Shown piece by piece: positions 12,764 through 32,718 of a stretch of 64,000 bases of DNA (position 1 is the stretch's first letter; each line of letters starts with the position of its first letter). Location of the stretch: contig JALJCO010010235.1 of the NCBI GenBank assembly GCA_023101725.1, forward strand, positions 620,001 through 684,000, given 5' to 3'. Below the pieces are notes generated by a model. The model was given only the letters and a program-made list of their open reading frames with translations. It had not been told where the DNA came from and made no database searches. The position numbers and the translations under genes were made by a program. This stretch comes from Atherinomorus stipes. Its lineage: Eukaryota > Chordata > Actinopteri > Atheriniformes > Atherinidae.

Positions 12764-13400
12764 TTATTTAAACTGTCTGGAAGACAATCCTTCCCAAGAC
12801 TTTTACAAAGAAATCATAAAAAACCAGCCAACTATCTTTAATTACTTTTGATTTAACAAACATTTCTAACCAGTATTTTGTCAATTCCATCACTGCAGTG
12901 GAGTGATACCATGCTGAACCTGTTTCAATACTAAAACACAGACGTAAAATGAAACTTTCAGACAAATTAGGGTAAAAATACCGGTATATATCGTATATCG
13001 TCATCTAAAATGATTATTTCGTGATATGATATTTGGTCCATATCGCCCAGCCCTAAATCTTCCGTGTAAGTAGTCTTGGACAGTTAGTGAACTAAAGAAA
13101 ACTGTCATGACAATGTTGATGGCTTTTTAAAAAAAGTCCAGGAAAAAAATTAAACCATAAAGTAATTCTTCTTTAAAAAATTAAAAAATCCATATATCTA
13201 CCTCGCTCTTTTTAAAAAACAAATCATGGAGGAAAGAAATCTTCCCAACAGCGTATTAGACACAAGTCTGTAAATGATCCATTGATGTGAGTCAGGTGTG
13301 TTATGGGTAGCAGGACAGGGGTCCTTGGGGACCATGAGTTGAGCATCTCTCTTTCCTTCCTCCTTCTTGGAACAGATAAGTTAACTCGTCGTCATTTTGA
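12764..13400. other. Spacer upstream of Mx-B
   Basis: It holds a truncated hAT-type right end at about 12970..13052 (ggtccatatcgcccagccct), related to the complete 37395..37804 element. A fragment of a foldback repeat lies at about 13270..13350 (gagtcaggtgtgttatgg). A possible additional IRF-like AAATGAAACTTTC lies at about 12946..12958. No gene seen. Confidence 0.45.
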
Positions 13401-13623
13401 GAAAATGAAACTTAAAGGTAGAAACGAAACTGAACACCTGGGAGGAAACCAAATTTTTTAACTAGACAGTAAGGAAAATCATCCCCTTTACCACTACAAT
13501 AAATCGCCTCCACATCATTTAACGACCACTCTGTCAACACTGCTGAAGTAAAGGGATCAGATAATGGATCAGACGCTTCCTCATCATGCAGCAGCACGCG
13601 CTGCATCACCGAGAAACGAAACC
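13401..13623 (+). promoter_or_regulatory. Cluster of ISRE/IRF-like sites upstream of Mx-B
   Basis: Three purine-rich IRF-type motifs lie within 340 bp of the Mx-B start. GAAAATGAAACT at 13401..13412 is a perfect GAAANNGAAACT. GAAACGAAACT at 13421..13431 and GAGAAACGAAACC at 13611..13623 contain the looser AANNGAAA core. This fits interferon control of Mx promoters, which is established for the family. No convincing TATA box was seen. The transcription start is unknown; it probably falls between 13625 and 13735, unless a 5' UTR intron ends at the ttttcag at about 13715..13721. Confidence 0.65.
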
Positions 13624-13737
13624 TAAAGAATCAATGGATAAGCCTGGATTTCCTGGTTCAGCTCACATTGTGTCTGACAGACCGCAAGTCACACACAGCT
13701 CTGAAGATTTTAAGTTTTCAGGAGAAATTCAGTCATC

Positions 13738-22271
<8,534 letters not shown>

Positions 22272-24549
22272 AAGTTCAGGTGTGGCATCACAAACCTGCT
22301 GCACCACTTTCATTTTAAATACACTGATTGTAACTGTAGGGATATTATTTGCCATTTATGTGTGATAGATTTACTTTAGTTTTATCAGGTCAAAATTTAA
22401 AAGGCTTGTTTCAACATATGGGAATTATTCTGTTTCAACTCTGTGCAGCAATTTTAATAAAAAAAAAAAGGAGAAAGCTTCTTATTTTCTTATCTGGGAT
22501 GTGCAGGAATATCCTGAACACCACCAAGCATCATTTATTGACGTCATGAAAACTATAACATAAATGGAGTGAAATAAATACATGTACATTTACGACCATT
22601 TCAGATAGGGTTTTTTGTTTGTTTGTTTTTTTAGAATATTTTATTTTTTATATTTTTCAAGGAAATGGTTAAGTTTGAAACTGACTTGACAAACTCAAGT
22701 ACAGGAAGTGAGAAAAAAGAAGAATATATCTACATAGTGACAGAGACGAGGTGAAATAAACTACACTTACAATGACAGGGCAAAAACAGTAAATGAAATA
22801 ATATAAGTTATAAACTGTAAATCAATAAAAAACTAAACAAACAATAACTATAAATGAATGAGTTAATCAAATACATCATGCAATGGTTGAAAATAATGAG
22901 AGAGACCCATGGCAGCTTTACTTTTAGATACAAAGCCCAGCTCAAAAGTAGAAGAATTAGTCAGCATGGTGTGCTGGCAAATTTTCCATATATATTAGAA
23001 ATGGCTGCCATATCTTATCAAAAGTCTTTTCTCATTTCTGCATCTAATAGGTTAATTTCTTAAGTGGCGGACAACTATTAGTTTCACTAAGCCTCAGAAA
23101 CAGTTTCAACATGGAGTTCAACTCCCCTGTACATGCACAATAAAAATCATGTAATCTTCTTCGACTTAGTACAGAAATCAGTACTCCAGTAACTTCATAT
23201 GGAACATACAAACAACATACATTAATATTTTTTAAGTTAACTTTTAATATTTTCACATGTGGCTTTGCATTACACATTTACACAGTGTACCTTGCTCTGC
23301 TTGCCAATTGTGCAAAATTGCGATTTGAAACATTGGCTTTAGCCCATTTGTTGCAGGAAGCTCTGAGGGCCCAGGTGGGATTTCACCCCCCAGGCTCTCG
23401 GGCAATAGTCATGTGTGCTAACCTGTCAGCTAAAGACGCTTCTCTATGACTAAGTAGCAAGGGCGCATGATCAATCAGAGGTATAATGACAGGAACCCAC
23501 ACTGTCACACACTCTCAACTGGTATAATGGTATATAATAATTTCAGGTAAATTCATCCCCATTAAGATTTTATCATTACATAATGATGAGTTCAAGAAAA
23601 TGTGTATCCTCAAGGTAAAGTCACATTCGATTCAATTTTAAATAACTAGTATGTCTGAGTCAGGCAAGAAACTGTTCAACAAATTATGCCCCTTTTAGAC
23701 TAAAAGGGGTATAATATCAGAAATGCACTTGAATCAAAACTAAATGGAAGGAAATTTTATTTTCAAAATATTGTGGTTTGCAAATATAGCTGGTTTATGT
23801 GCCATTTTTTAAAAAAAGGGTGTGTGGGGGGTGATCAACAGTATGAAAATAAGTTTTAGTATATTTTGATCTGATTTGGAAAATGTGTTGACAAATCGAT
23901 GAAGGCATGAATTAACAGATATTTCTGTGTCCAGTGAAGAGACGGTCATTTTCAGACCTAAATTGAATAAAGTTGAATATAATTTAATCTGTTCCTGTGA
24001 AATATGTTATAAAATCTATGTTTTTAATGAATAAATGAATGAATGAATGAATCACTAAACTAATTTATTTAAAGCTGTTGCATAATTAAATGTAGAGGGA
24101 TAAATAACAGTTTTTTTTTTACATTCTAAACTAAATGTATTGATTTAATTGGCATGTCTGTTAGATAAACCGTCTTCCTTGCAAAAAAGATGACGTCTCA
24201 GAAGGACTTATATGTGTAAATAAAAGTTAAATAAAAATGATTAGATATATCATTTAGCTGCAAACAAGTGGAACATGCCTATTCATTGAATCTGCACAGT
24301 ATCTTTTAACTTATCTAGACTGTTGCTTCTTTTAATAATTTTGATTTGATTTAGTTATTTTATTATGATTATTATTATTTGGTTTCTCTTAAAATATTTT
24401 CTCTATATATTTTTTGTGTACTTTTAAATGCTTTTCTTTTTCCCATCTGTAATGCTTTTGTTTTATGTAAAGCACTCTGAATTGTCTTGTAAATGAAATG
24501 TGTTTAAAAAAAATAAATTTGCTTGCTTTATATTTTTGTTTCTTCCAAA
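22272..24549. other. Spacer between Mx-B and the Mx pseudogene
   Basis: Mx-B 3' UTR and AT-rich spacer. A candidate poly(A) signal, aataaa, lies at about 22454. A tRNA-like promoter pair lies on the minus strand: an A-box-like TAGCTGACAGGTTAGC at 23417..23432 and a B-box-like GGTGAAATCCC at 23377..23387, possibly a SINE head. A LINE-type tail occupies about 24465..24525. Nothing else was recognised. Confidence 0.45.
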
Positions 24550-25178
24550 TGTTCGGATGTTTATACAGCTGGCCATTAGTTTAACTGGATTTCCAAACCT
24601 TGTAAAGACAGACAGTGCAGTCATCATCTCTATTGGGCCTTCTTTGCAAGTTTTATTCCTTTTCAGTGTTTTGACTATCAAAATGTACAGTATTTCTTTT
24701 ACTTCTAATCATGCATGGTAACTGAAAACACTGCAGCAGTCAGAGAGAGCAAGGAGGAAAACAAAGGAGACGACTTTTCAGTAGGAAGCTGCATCAATAT
24801 TCTTCAACTCTTCAGGAGCTGATGGTGCATCTTTAATCTTATTGGGAAGTAAGTTTTTATTTGGATGGAGGGTGTATTTTAAGACCCATTAGTTGTGACA
24901 GACTGGATATTTTTCAGTCATGGTTCTAACCCTTCCGTCTTTCTTTCTCCTGCAGATTGCTGGTATGCGTCTGGCTCACCAGATCCCCCTGGTCATCCGC
25001 TACAAGATACTCCGAGTCTGCTGTCCAGCTGCAGAGGGAGATGATGCAGATGCTTCAGGACAAAGGCAAATATGAGTTATTGTTGAAGGAAGACTCTGAC
25101 ATCGTCAGCAAGAGAGCAGCGGTGCAGGGTTGCTTTAAGCGACTCATGCAGGCCCGCGCATACTTGGTGGAGTTGTAG
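24550..25178 (+). pseudogene. Mx-psi: broken 3' fragment of a third Mx copy
   Basis: Unprocessed duplicate of the Mx-B 3' end, with intronic sequence retained. It starts in the homologue of the 77-bp exon (LAISLTGFPNLVKT, about 24569). It continues through the following intron, which still aligns with Mx-B (ttttcagtgtttt...taatggtaactgaaaa). It skips most of the long exon 11, then keeps the exon matching QELMVHL (about 24800..24850) and the last exon from 24957. Lesions: an in-frame TAA inside the HLKSYY homologue (cat ctt taa), a 2-bp deletion at about 25010 (aagatactccgagtc versus aagatgctccaagagtc in Mx-B) and loss of exon 11. Homology with Mx-B extends past the stop into the 3' UTR. The 5' break coincides with a LINE-type 3' tail at about 24465..24525. 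Confidence 0.9.
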
Positions 25179-25990
25179 AAGTTCAGGTGGGGCATCACAA
25201 TACCTGCAGCACCACTTTCAGATTAAATAATACAATGCAGTTGCATATTCCAAAGAAAGATTAAAACCACTGCTAATGGCAAAATGTGTAAGCCAAGGTT
25301 TTTTTTTCTTTTTAATCCACATTAAATTAGTTGTTTCTTTGTTTAAATGACTACTTTATTCTGCTGATTTGAGCATTCTAATGGTCTGTTTTGATTTATC
25401 TAATTAAAACCCATTATTTAAAAAAAAAGAAAACTCAGCATTAACTGTTCATATCTGGAACTAATTTCTGAAATACATTAGTAAATATGGGTGTCGTTCA
25501 ACACTCCTTTTCATTTGTCTTAATGTCCGTATCAAACTTCTTCTAGCCACTGAATTCTTGAAGATTACATTCCATGTATCAAACTTAAATAAATGTGCTT
25601 TACTGCTACCTTGTGGTAAATTGGAAAAATGAATAAAAAAGTCCGAACATTGACAGTGGGTGTATATGGTTACGTTTTACTGCACCTCCTTTTGTACATC
25701 ATTAAACAAATGTTGGCTTTCACCAAAAGTAGTTCATGTAAAGCAAGTCACCCTTTATTTACAGTGCCGCATTTAGTTGGTAGTAGTTTTATTTTTTTTT
25801 AATCAATCACCATTCATTTACCATCATTTCACTGTGACACCACAGTAAATATGGTTTACTGTTTGTATGATAAAGTACAAGATATGCATTACATGGACAT
25901 ACATGGCAGAATCAGCTTTATTCAAAAAATACATACAAAAAAGATTCTTAAACCCAAATTAATTAAAAAGCTTCATCTATTTCAGTCAGG
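25179..25990. other. Spacer between the Mx pseudogene and THOC7
   Basis: The first part (to about 25235) is Mx-like 3' UTR homologous to the Mx-B 3' UTR. The rest is AT-rich and holds the THOC7 3' UTR near its right end. No other gene seen. Confidence 0.5.
25917..25922 (-). terminator. Candidate THOC7 polyadenylation signal
   Basis: AATAAA on the minus strand (tttatt on the plus strand), 75 bases beyond the THOC7 stop codon. Position and sequence fit a cleavage/polyadenylation signal, but other A-rich hexamers lie nearby, so the usage is inferred. Confidence 0.5.
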
Positions 25991-25996
25991 CAGTCT

Positions 25997-27517
25997 TCAC
26001 TCGCCAGTTTCTGCTGGGCTCCCCTGGCTGTGATCATCATGCTCTGATTTCTCATCATCTAGAGGAGAGAAAAACAATAAGGGAGGCAAATTTCACACCA
26101 ACTCTTGTTAATTAAGCATTTTCTGAATTGCTGCACAGCTTGGCTGCTACTGAGAATAAAAAACACTCACGTTCAAGCGTCTGCTGCAATTCCTGAATGG
26201 TTGTAAGAAGCACATGGAACTGCTTCTTTCTTAACTCCAACTAAGTGGTGCAAATGATTGAAGAAAGAAAGACAAAGAAAAAAATGTGAATGATTGAAAA
26301 CATGTGATCTTTGAACTACAAATAATTATTAATATGTTTGGTTTTACCTTTGCATCCACATTATCCTTAATGTGTGACAGTTGCTGAAGTTCTTTGTCAA
26401 GCGCTTCCAACTGCCTGTACAAGTCCAAAGTAAAGTTAAGGATAAAGTTACATTATGAAAAGTCTTGACTTGCAAACCAGTGTGTGGGTTGACAAATACT
26501 CACTTAAGGGTTTCGTGCCTATCTGGATGCTGTTGGATTACCTTTGCTAAAGCATCATATTCTAAGAGGGGGAAAAAGGGAAACAGTGAAGTGCAGATAT
26601 TTACATATAATAGGCAATGGTGTAACTTCTTCATTTGACTACAACAGAACATATTCTTACCTTGACGATTTTTCCGTATCCTCTTTGCCCTCTGAATTTC
26701 TTTTTTGCAGTCTGCAATCTTCTCATGTGCAGACATGATGTTTTGTTCTGCAGTGTGGACAAAAAAGGATGGGTTGATTATGTAAATTATGAATTGCCAG
26801 CAATTGGGAACAATATTCTAAAAAGAAGAAAAAATAGGTGAAAATAAACCACTGCTACCTATATTTGCATAAATCTTCTCGTAATTCTCCATTTCCCGAA
26901 GATTCATATCGTAAACCATCAACGTCTTCCCCATGGAAAACTCACACTGAGCCAGAGTGCTCAACATCCTCTGGTACTGAGTAAATCTGCACATAAACAT
27001 ATGACCATTTAGTAATAAATTTAGGTTATGCGCTATAGCATTATACTTTGGATGGGGAGATTTTCTTCACAGTGCACGTTTCCTTTCATGAAAACGCAAC
27101 AATTTCATGGTGAAAGTGGAAACATGTTAAATTTATTCACTCACCCCTCCTCTGGGGTCCCAGGCGAGTTGTACCATTTGGTGAAGGTTTTCAGCAGCAG
27201 ATTGATTCGGCGATCATCTCCAGCTCCATCGCCGTCAATAAGAAGACGTTTTCGTATAACCTCATCTGCACAACAAACAATGAAACTGAGTACCCTTCGT
27301 AAAAACAATACTCAAAGAGCTAAGTGATGCTAGCTAACGTCGCTATCGTTGTTAGCAAACTGCTGCTACTACGTATAAAACTTGGATATTATTCACACCA
27401 CAACCAGGTATATACTGATTCTTTAAAAGAATAAGCCAGCATTACTGCTAAAAGTTCACACTTGTGAGCTGAAATCACTGAATTATACAGTTACTTGCCA
27501 TCTGTAACGGCCCCCAT
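25997..27517 (-). CDS. thoc7: THOC7: THO complex subunit 7
   Basis: Subunit of the nuclear THO core of TREX, which couples transcription and splicing to mRNA export. Eight coding exons on the minus strand: 27499..27517, 27145..27265, 26859..26986, 26661..26747, 26504..26561, 26348..26414, 26171..26240 and 25997..26058; all phases agree. They total 612 bp, 203 residues plus stop (human THOC7 is about 204). It begins MGAVTDDEVIRKRLLIDGDG, followed by CEFSMGKTL and YDMNLREMENYEKIY. A long coiled coil follows (AHEKIADCKKEI..., KQLEALDKELQQL..., LELRKKQFHVLLTT), then an acidic and polar tail ending in SPAETGE. Intron 1 has a GC donor (G|GCAAGTAA); only this boundary joins MGAVTD to DEVIRKR in frame. 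It is divergent from ATXN7 and convergent with the Mx array. Confidence 0.97.
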
Positions 27518-29799
27518 GGTTTGTACTTTGGGTGTGCGTCTTCTTCTTTCTATTTACGGCAGAGTGTTTGGTAACGGCCAAGTAGGTTGCTGCCCCCTCC
27601 TGGTGGGGAGACGTTATTGCTGCTTTTGACGGCTGAGACGGTGCGCAGACAAACGCTCACAGCACAAAAAGAAAAATGGTCACATATTGTTTCACAATAT
27701 TAATTTATAAATAATTATATTAAAAAACAACTGAACAATCTGCAGCATGTGATAAGACCTAAGTGACCTAAGTAATATTTTAAAACCGTCTCTGTAGTAT
27801 TTTGCTAATTTCTCATACAGAAACTGTTTATTTCCACATGTCATGTTGAGCATTCCAATATTCGTCTATTCCAGTTGGATGCAATGTCCAGCTGCAGTGA
27901 GGAGATACAAGCAGCATCTATTAAAGGGGGCAAAGCCCTTTAAACTTTGTCTCACCAGGGTGTGAAATAGTGCGACTTTAGGTGTGACAGACCTTCAGAT
28001 TACATAAACATATTTTACTAGTGCTTTGGGTTTTGAAGGTATGTGTATTTTCATAATTCGATTGATGTGTAAGCATATTATATATTTGTATAGCTGTAGC
28101 TATACTTTAATTTTTTACTGTAAATAAAGATTTAAAAATATTTGTGAGTATTTGTCTCTTTTTCTTTTAGTGTGATAATTTGTTTTGTGAGCATTTATCA
28201 TGGAATTCCTGAGTGCTAAGGAATTATTTTTGTTTTTCAGTTGTTTTTTGCAATTTTTTTTTTTTTTTGCATTTTATTAGAGTACTAATAAAATCGATTT
28301 GACTTTTTTTTGTCTCAGCACTCCATACACAATTTCTCCACAGTTACTGAACAAATCTATTCACAAGAGTGCTTTTGACAATTTCTATGAAAATAAAAAG
28401 TGAAACATCTAATTTACAAACAGAAAGCTTTAAGGCCTTTTTCCTGGTGCATGGGTTTTCCTGTACCCATGCATCAGCGTTATGTAGTGTTGCATAAAAG
28501 CCTTAAGATTTCTTCATAATTATTCTACAAGTGTTTCACATTATTATTTTGTTCAAATATTACTCCCATTGTTCATGACAAAAATGTTTAGGGTGAACCA
28601 GGTGGTGTAAAAAAGTGTGAAGACATTTCCAGATATCAGAGATGCTAGGTTGGGGTCAAGGCCTGACTGCCTTTGCCACCTCATGACTTTTGAACAACCT
28701 GAATTAGTTCAAATAAAATAGGTCTCCTCCGCAACATTTAGTTGATACTATACAGTAATTTATTATATTTTTCTATTTTTTTTTTTTTTTCTTTACATGT
28801 TTACAAAGTTTACATGGGCAGTCCTTTCTTGGCAGTAGATGTTGTTGAAATGTCTCCTTTTACCCAAGTCTGAGATCCTAAGCTCACAGGGAAAGGTGTT
28901 CAGCTTAAAACTGGTCTGTATTGTTTTGCATTAGTCTTATCCTCAATCCTTAGCAGTTCCCCAGTGTATATCGGAGGGGGCAAAAAGTTTCGTGTGATGC
29001 TGCAATCAAAGTGTTTGACAGAAGGGGTGACAAGCTCAGTGCCTGGTCTGTGGTTAAAATAATTCAATGTATAATTCAGTAATTCAAAACCATCAGTTTG
29101 AGTTACACAGTAAATGCTACAGCCAGACTCTTCCTTTTTTGCAGAATTCATGTAAAAAGAAAAAAAAATCCATTGAAAAACAAGGGGAAAAAAAATTATG
29201 CTAAGGTCATGAAATTGTGCTTTTATTGTATCCTCCCAGATTTGCCATAACTATATGCATTCTGTCATGGACTTTTATGGAATTTCACAGAAATCCACCA
29301 AATATGTACAGAAAAAGAAAACATAGTAAAAAAAAATACAAAATGAATAAATATATAAATAAATAAAAAATAATAGGTGATATATATTTTAATTTCAAAT
29401 TATGTTGGAATATTTCCTACATGGTATACAAAAAAGCAGCTGGATAGCAAATCATGGTCTCTTATGTTGTTGTGAGTTTTCAAAAGTAGTTGGAAAAATT
29501 AAGTGAAGTCAAACAGTAAAATTACATTGCCAAAAAAGTTCCCCAAATCAGACCAAAATGTCCTTGTTGTATATTCTGGTATAAAAAAAAAAAACAAGCA
29601 AGAAAAATAAGTAGATATTGATTATTCAAAGCTGATAAATTATTTGATGTAAATCACCGCTATCCGAAAACTAATATCTCATTTGTTCAGTCCTTGACCT
29701 TGTTAGTAAGTCGTTGTTTATTATTAGCATATTAATGTATTTTAGTGTCAATAACACTATACGTTGTCGATGAGCGTGTTGCGTGCGTCCTCGCGCCGT
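27518..29799. other. Intergenic region between the divergent THOC7 and ATXN7 genes
   Basis: The first about 120 bp must include the THOC7 promoter and 5' UTR. A short perfect hairpin, tgcatgggt/acccatgca, lies at about 28457..28482. The remaining sequence is AT-rich with poly-T tracts (28252..28270, 28775..28790). An 83-codon minus-strand open frame at 28900..29151 has no recognisable homology. Confidence 0.45.
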
Positions 29800-29981
29800 G
29801 ACGTCTCTGTCCCAGAATGCAGTCTGGTAAACAGACATGGAAGCACCAGGTGAAGACCTCCTCAGAGGCTGAGCGTTGCACTCGCTTCTTTCCTACCGTC
29901 TCCTGTCTCATTCGCCCCGTGCATCCAGCTGATCTCTATCAGCCTGGTGTCACATTTACACCTACAGCATCCAGAGTCACG
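29800..29981 (+). promoter_or_regulatory. atxn7: Probable ATXN7 non-coding first exon and core promoter region
   Basis: A locally GC- and CpG-richer island in AT-rich DNA (from about 29760: cgcgccgtgacgtctctg, with a CRE-like TGACGT). It is followed by transcript-like sequence ending at a good donor, cacg|gtgagag (29981/29982). It sits 2.3 kb from the THOC7 start and points towards ATXN7. Human ATXN7 has untranslated 5' exons, so this is inferred to be exon 1. It contains an unrelated small open frame from 29817 that need not be translated. An additional untranslated exon might lie near 31591..31693 (ctccag acceptor, ccaag|gtaag donor), which is weaker. Confidence 0.45.
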
Positions 29982-30910
29982 GTGAGAGTAAAGTTGTTGT
30001 TAACACGCGACGGCGGCTAATGACTTCTGCTGTGCTGTCAGGCTCCTGCCAGCTTCCTCGCTATCGCTAGTCATGGCTGGTATCAGCTAGCAGGCTAATG
30101 TAACAGTTAGCCACCACTGCTGTGTAGTAACGTTGTGCCTGTCACAGACCCACACTGATTGGAGCCTGTTTTAATGACACATCTCCGAATAGACATTGTG
30201 TGTTCAGTCAAATATCTATCAACCGATTGATGTTTACTTTGTTTTTTCGATGTTTGAAGTTAAATTGATCACGGTTGTTTAGTTAGCGTGTAGTTAAGGT
30301 GTAGCAGAGGTGTTTTTATTGGAGCATTGCCAGCTATATACTACTGACCGCTGTTAGCTGCTATAAAAGTTTTAATTTGCATCCACTTCTCAATAACAAA
30401 TAATTTTTGGTTAAGTAAAGCTGTATGTTCTTATATTTATTTACTCCTGGCTTATGATGTACCTGTATTATATAGCTCCGAACAACGGTTCAGCTCATGC
30501 TTAACTGGGGCTGTTGTGGCTTTAATTAAGAAAATAGCAGATCTTTTAACAGGGTTGTGTTACATAGTAGCAGAACATTTTCTCTGATGTTATAGTATAT
30601 GTAGAAATTCTGTGCAATATTAGTTAACATGACCTCTAACTGAGTTTTTAGTGTCTTTAAATTATGAAAGTGCAAATCTTTTCCCTTTACATTAGATTGT
30701 AAAATAACTTTTATTCTACATAAACTTTCCATAGCATACACCTTGAGAAAATATTAGTGGCAGCATGCTCAAGATTAATTAAGTATGTGGAGCCAGCAAT
30801 TTATTTAACTCAAACTCCAATTGAAGTAATATAAGGTAATATAATACACGTATGAAGCAGTTGTTATGAAATCAAATGAATGAAAAATTCTTATTCATCT
30901 CAGAGGGAAA

Positions 30911-31318
30911 TAGGGATGTATACCGAGTACCAGTATCGTTTGGTACCGGTTCCTAATCTTAACGATACCAGGGTACTGTCAAGATTCTGGACAAATGATA
31001 CTCTTATTGATACTTTTTGTACATCTACCTAACCATCAGGTTATCATTACACAGTCAAATAATCACAGTGATGGAACAAGACACACACAGTTCCCTTATT
31101 CTCCCAGCGGTCCTTCACCTACCTTTATGTCCAGGCTTCTTCAACACCATCTGAACAAATGTTCTCCACCACTGGATCTTTTAACATCTTGTAATGTCTT
31201 TATTATTTACTCTAAATTATGTTATAGTATCAATAAGAGTATCGATAAATAACGGTATCAATAAGGAGTATCAACATTGGTATCGGTATCGATAAAATCA
31301 TAACGATATACATCCCTA
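30911..31318. mobile_element. hAT-type MITE with perfect 8-bp target-site duplication
   Basis: The termini TAGGGATGTATACCG and the inverse CGATATACATCCCTA bound 408 bp. The flanks are identical, GAGGGAAA at 30903..30910 and 31319..31326. There is no coding capacity; subterminal ggtatcg/cgatacc repeats are typical of the group. Confidence 0.9.
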
Positions 31319-32242
31319 GAGGGAAATTGTTGTTGCAGTTGTCACCACCTTGTGAAAATACAGCAAAATTCTACATCACTTAAGTCATCATAAATGATCT
31401 TAATGATGTAAATGTTTAAACTGGGTTTAATTTGATGCGCGTTCTGTCACGCTGAACAGAGTTATCTCGTGGACGTCGTCTGATAATTATACAGATTTAC
31501 TGTGTTTCTTCTCTTTAGCAAAACAAAAAGAGAATGAAACTGACTCGTCTCTGGTCAATAATTGTGTGTTGGCTTGCTTGTATCTCCAGATATACTCTCC
31601 AGTGTGTGTGCCAGCCAGGAAACACCCAAACTGATGAGGATCGTCTGATCGAGTTAATAAGTTCCTTGTTTTTATTTTTTTTTATTTTGCCAAGGTAAGA
31701 TCTTGCTGCTTCCTATTATGAATTTTTATGGGAAATAGTGTTTTCTAATAGCTGTAAAATGCATTCTTTCATATCTGAAGAATTAATGGAGTTAAGTGTG
31801 GAATGTAATGGTACATTATTCAATTCCATTTCTGGAAAACATGCGGTGCTGTGAAATATATGTAGAGCCCTATGAAATCCGTTTTATTTTTTTCTAAAAT
31901 TCTGTTTTAGTTTTCCCCATTCCCCCACGTTTTTCCATTTTTAATTTTTGAGAATTCTGTTTTTATTATTTTACACAAATTTAACACCAATACGGTGTAT
32001 AAGAAAATTAAATATAGCCAATTTATTCAGTTATAATTGGAAACTTGAATGCTTTCACACTTTTAAACATATTTAAGGCAAAAACATGGCATTCGTTTTT
32101 CTTGTGTGTCCAACTGTATGGTCCTTTTTTTTTTTTTTTTTTTTTTTCGACATTGTCAAATCTTTTTTTTTCTTTCTTTCTTTCTTTTTTACATAAACAA
32201 TAATGCCAATAGTAAGAAATTCATAATTCAGAAGAGTATTAA

Positions 32243-32718
32243 AGGGACTTGAGGCAAGATTGAGAAACGAAACTTGCGACCGCCGCGACTGACGCTTCAG
32301 GTAACTGCAGCCACGAGCCAAGCCGTCACGGGAGCGTGCACAAACTGAAGCTATAATGCTGTTTACTCACCTTTTTCTCCGTAGTTACACTTTTTAGTGT
32401 CTTTCAGTTGATCTTGATCGTTTTCTGACGACAGAAGAATCCATAACTGTCGCTTACAGTGTTTGAATTTTACGCGACCGTCTTTTTCCTGCATCAAAAC
32501 TGCGGATGTAGCGTCATTTGACGTCACGTCCGCAGGGCAGCGTGGGAAAATCGGACACCGAATTGCAGCGCATTTTGCAGCACACAGCCTGTTCAAGGCA
32601 ACGGAGGGAAACATGGGTGGAAACGTTATTTTTCGTATTTAGCGCTTCATCACCCATTAGTATGAAAAAAAGGGACATTTATGTTTGTTTGTTTTTTTAA
32701 TTCCTGCCTCAAGTCCCT
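32243..32718. mobile_element. TIR element flanked by TTAA
   Basis: Inverted ends AGGGACTTGAGGCA (left) and TGCCTCAAGTCCCT (right), with TTAA at 32239..32242 and 32719..32722. TTAA duplication is the piggyBac hallmark, but the terminal bases are not the usual piggyBac start, so the superfamily is tentative. The interior is GC-richer than its surroundings. A poly-T/(TTTC)n tract lies just outside at 32125..32190. Confidence 0.75.

Noticed and set aside
28900..29151. An 83-codon minus-strand frame between THOC7 and ATXN7
   Set aside because: The composition looks protein-like, but there is no recognised domain or promoter, and the length is within chance expectation. A homology search would settle it.
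29817..30020. A 67-codon frame as the ATXN7 coding start
   Set aside because: It runs through a good donor at 29982 and shows no ataxin-7 similarity; the true start MSERA lies at 41065.
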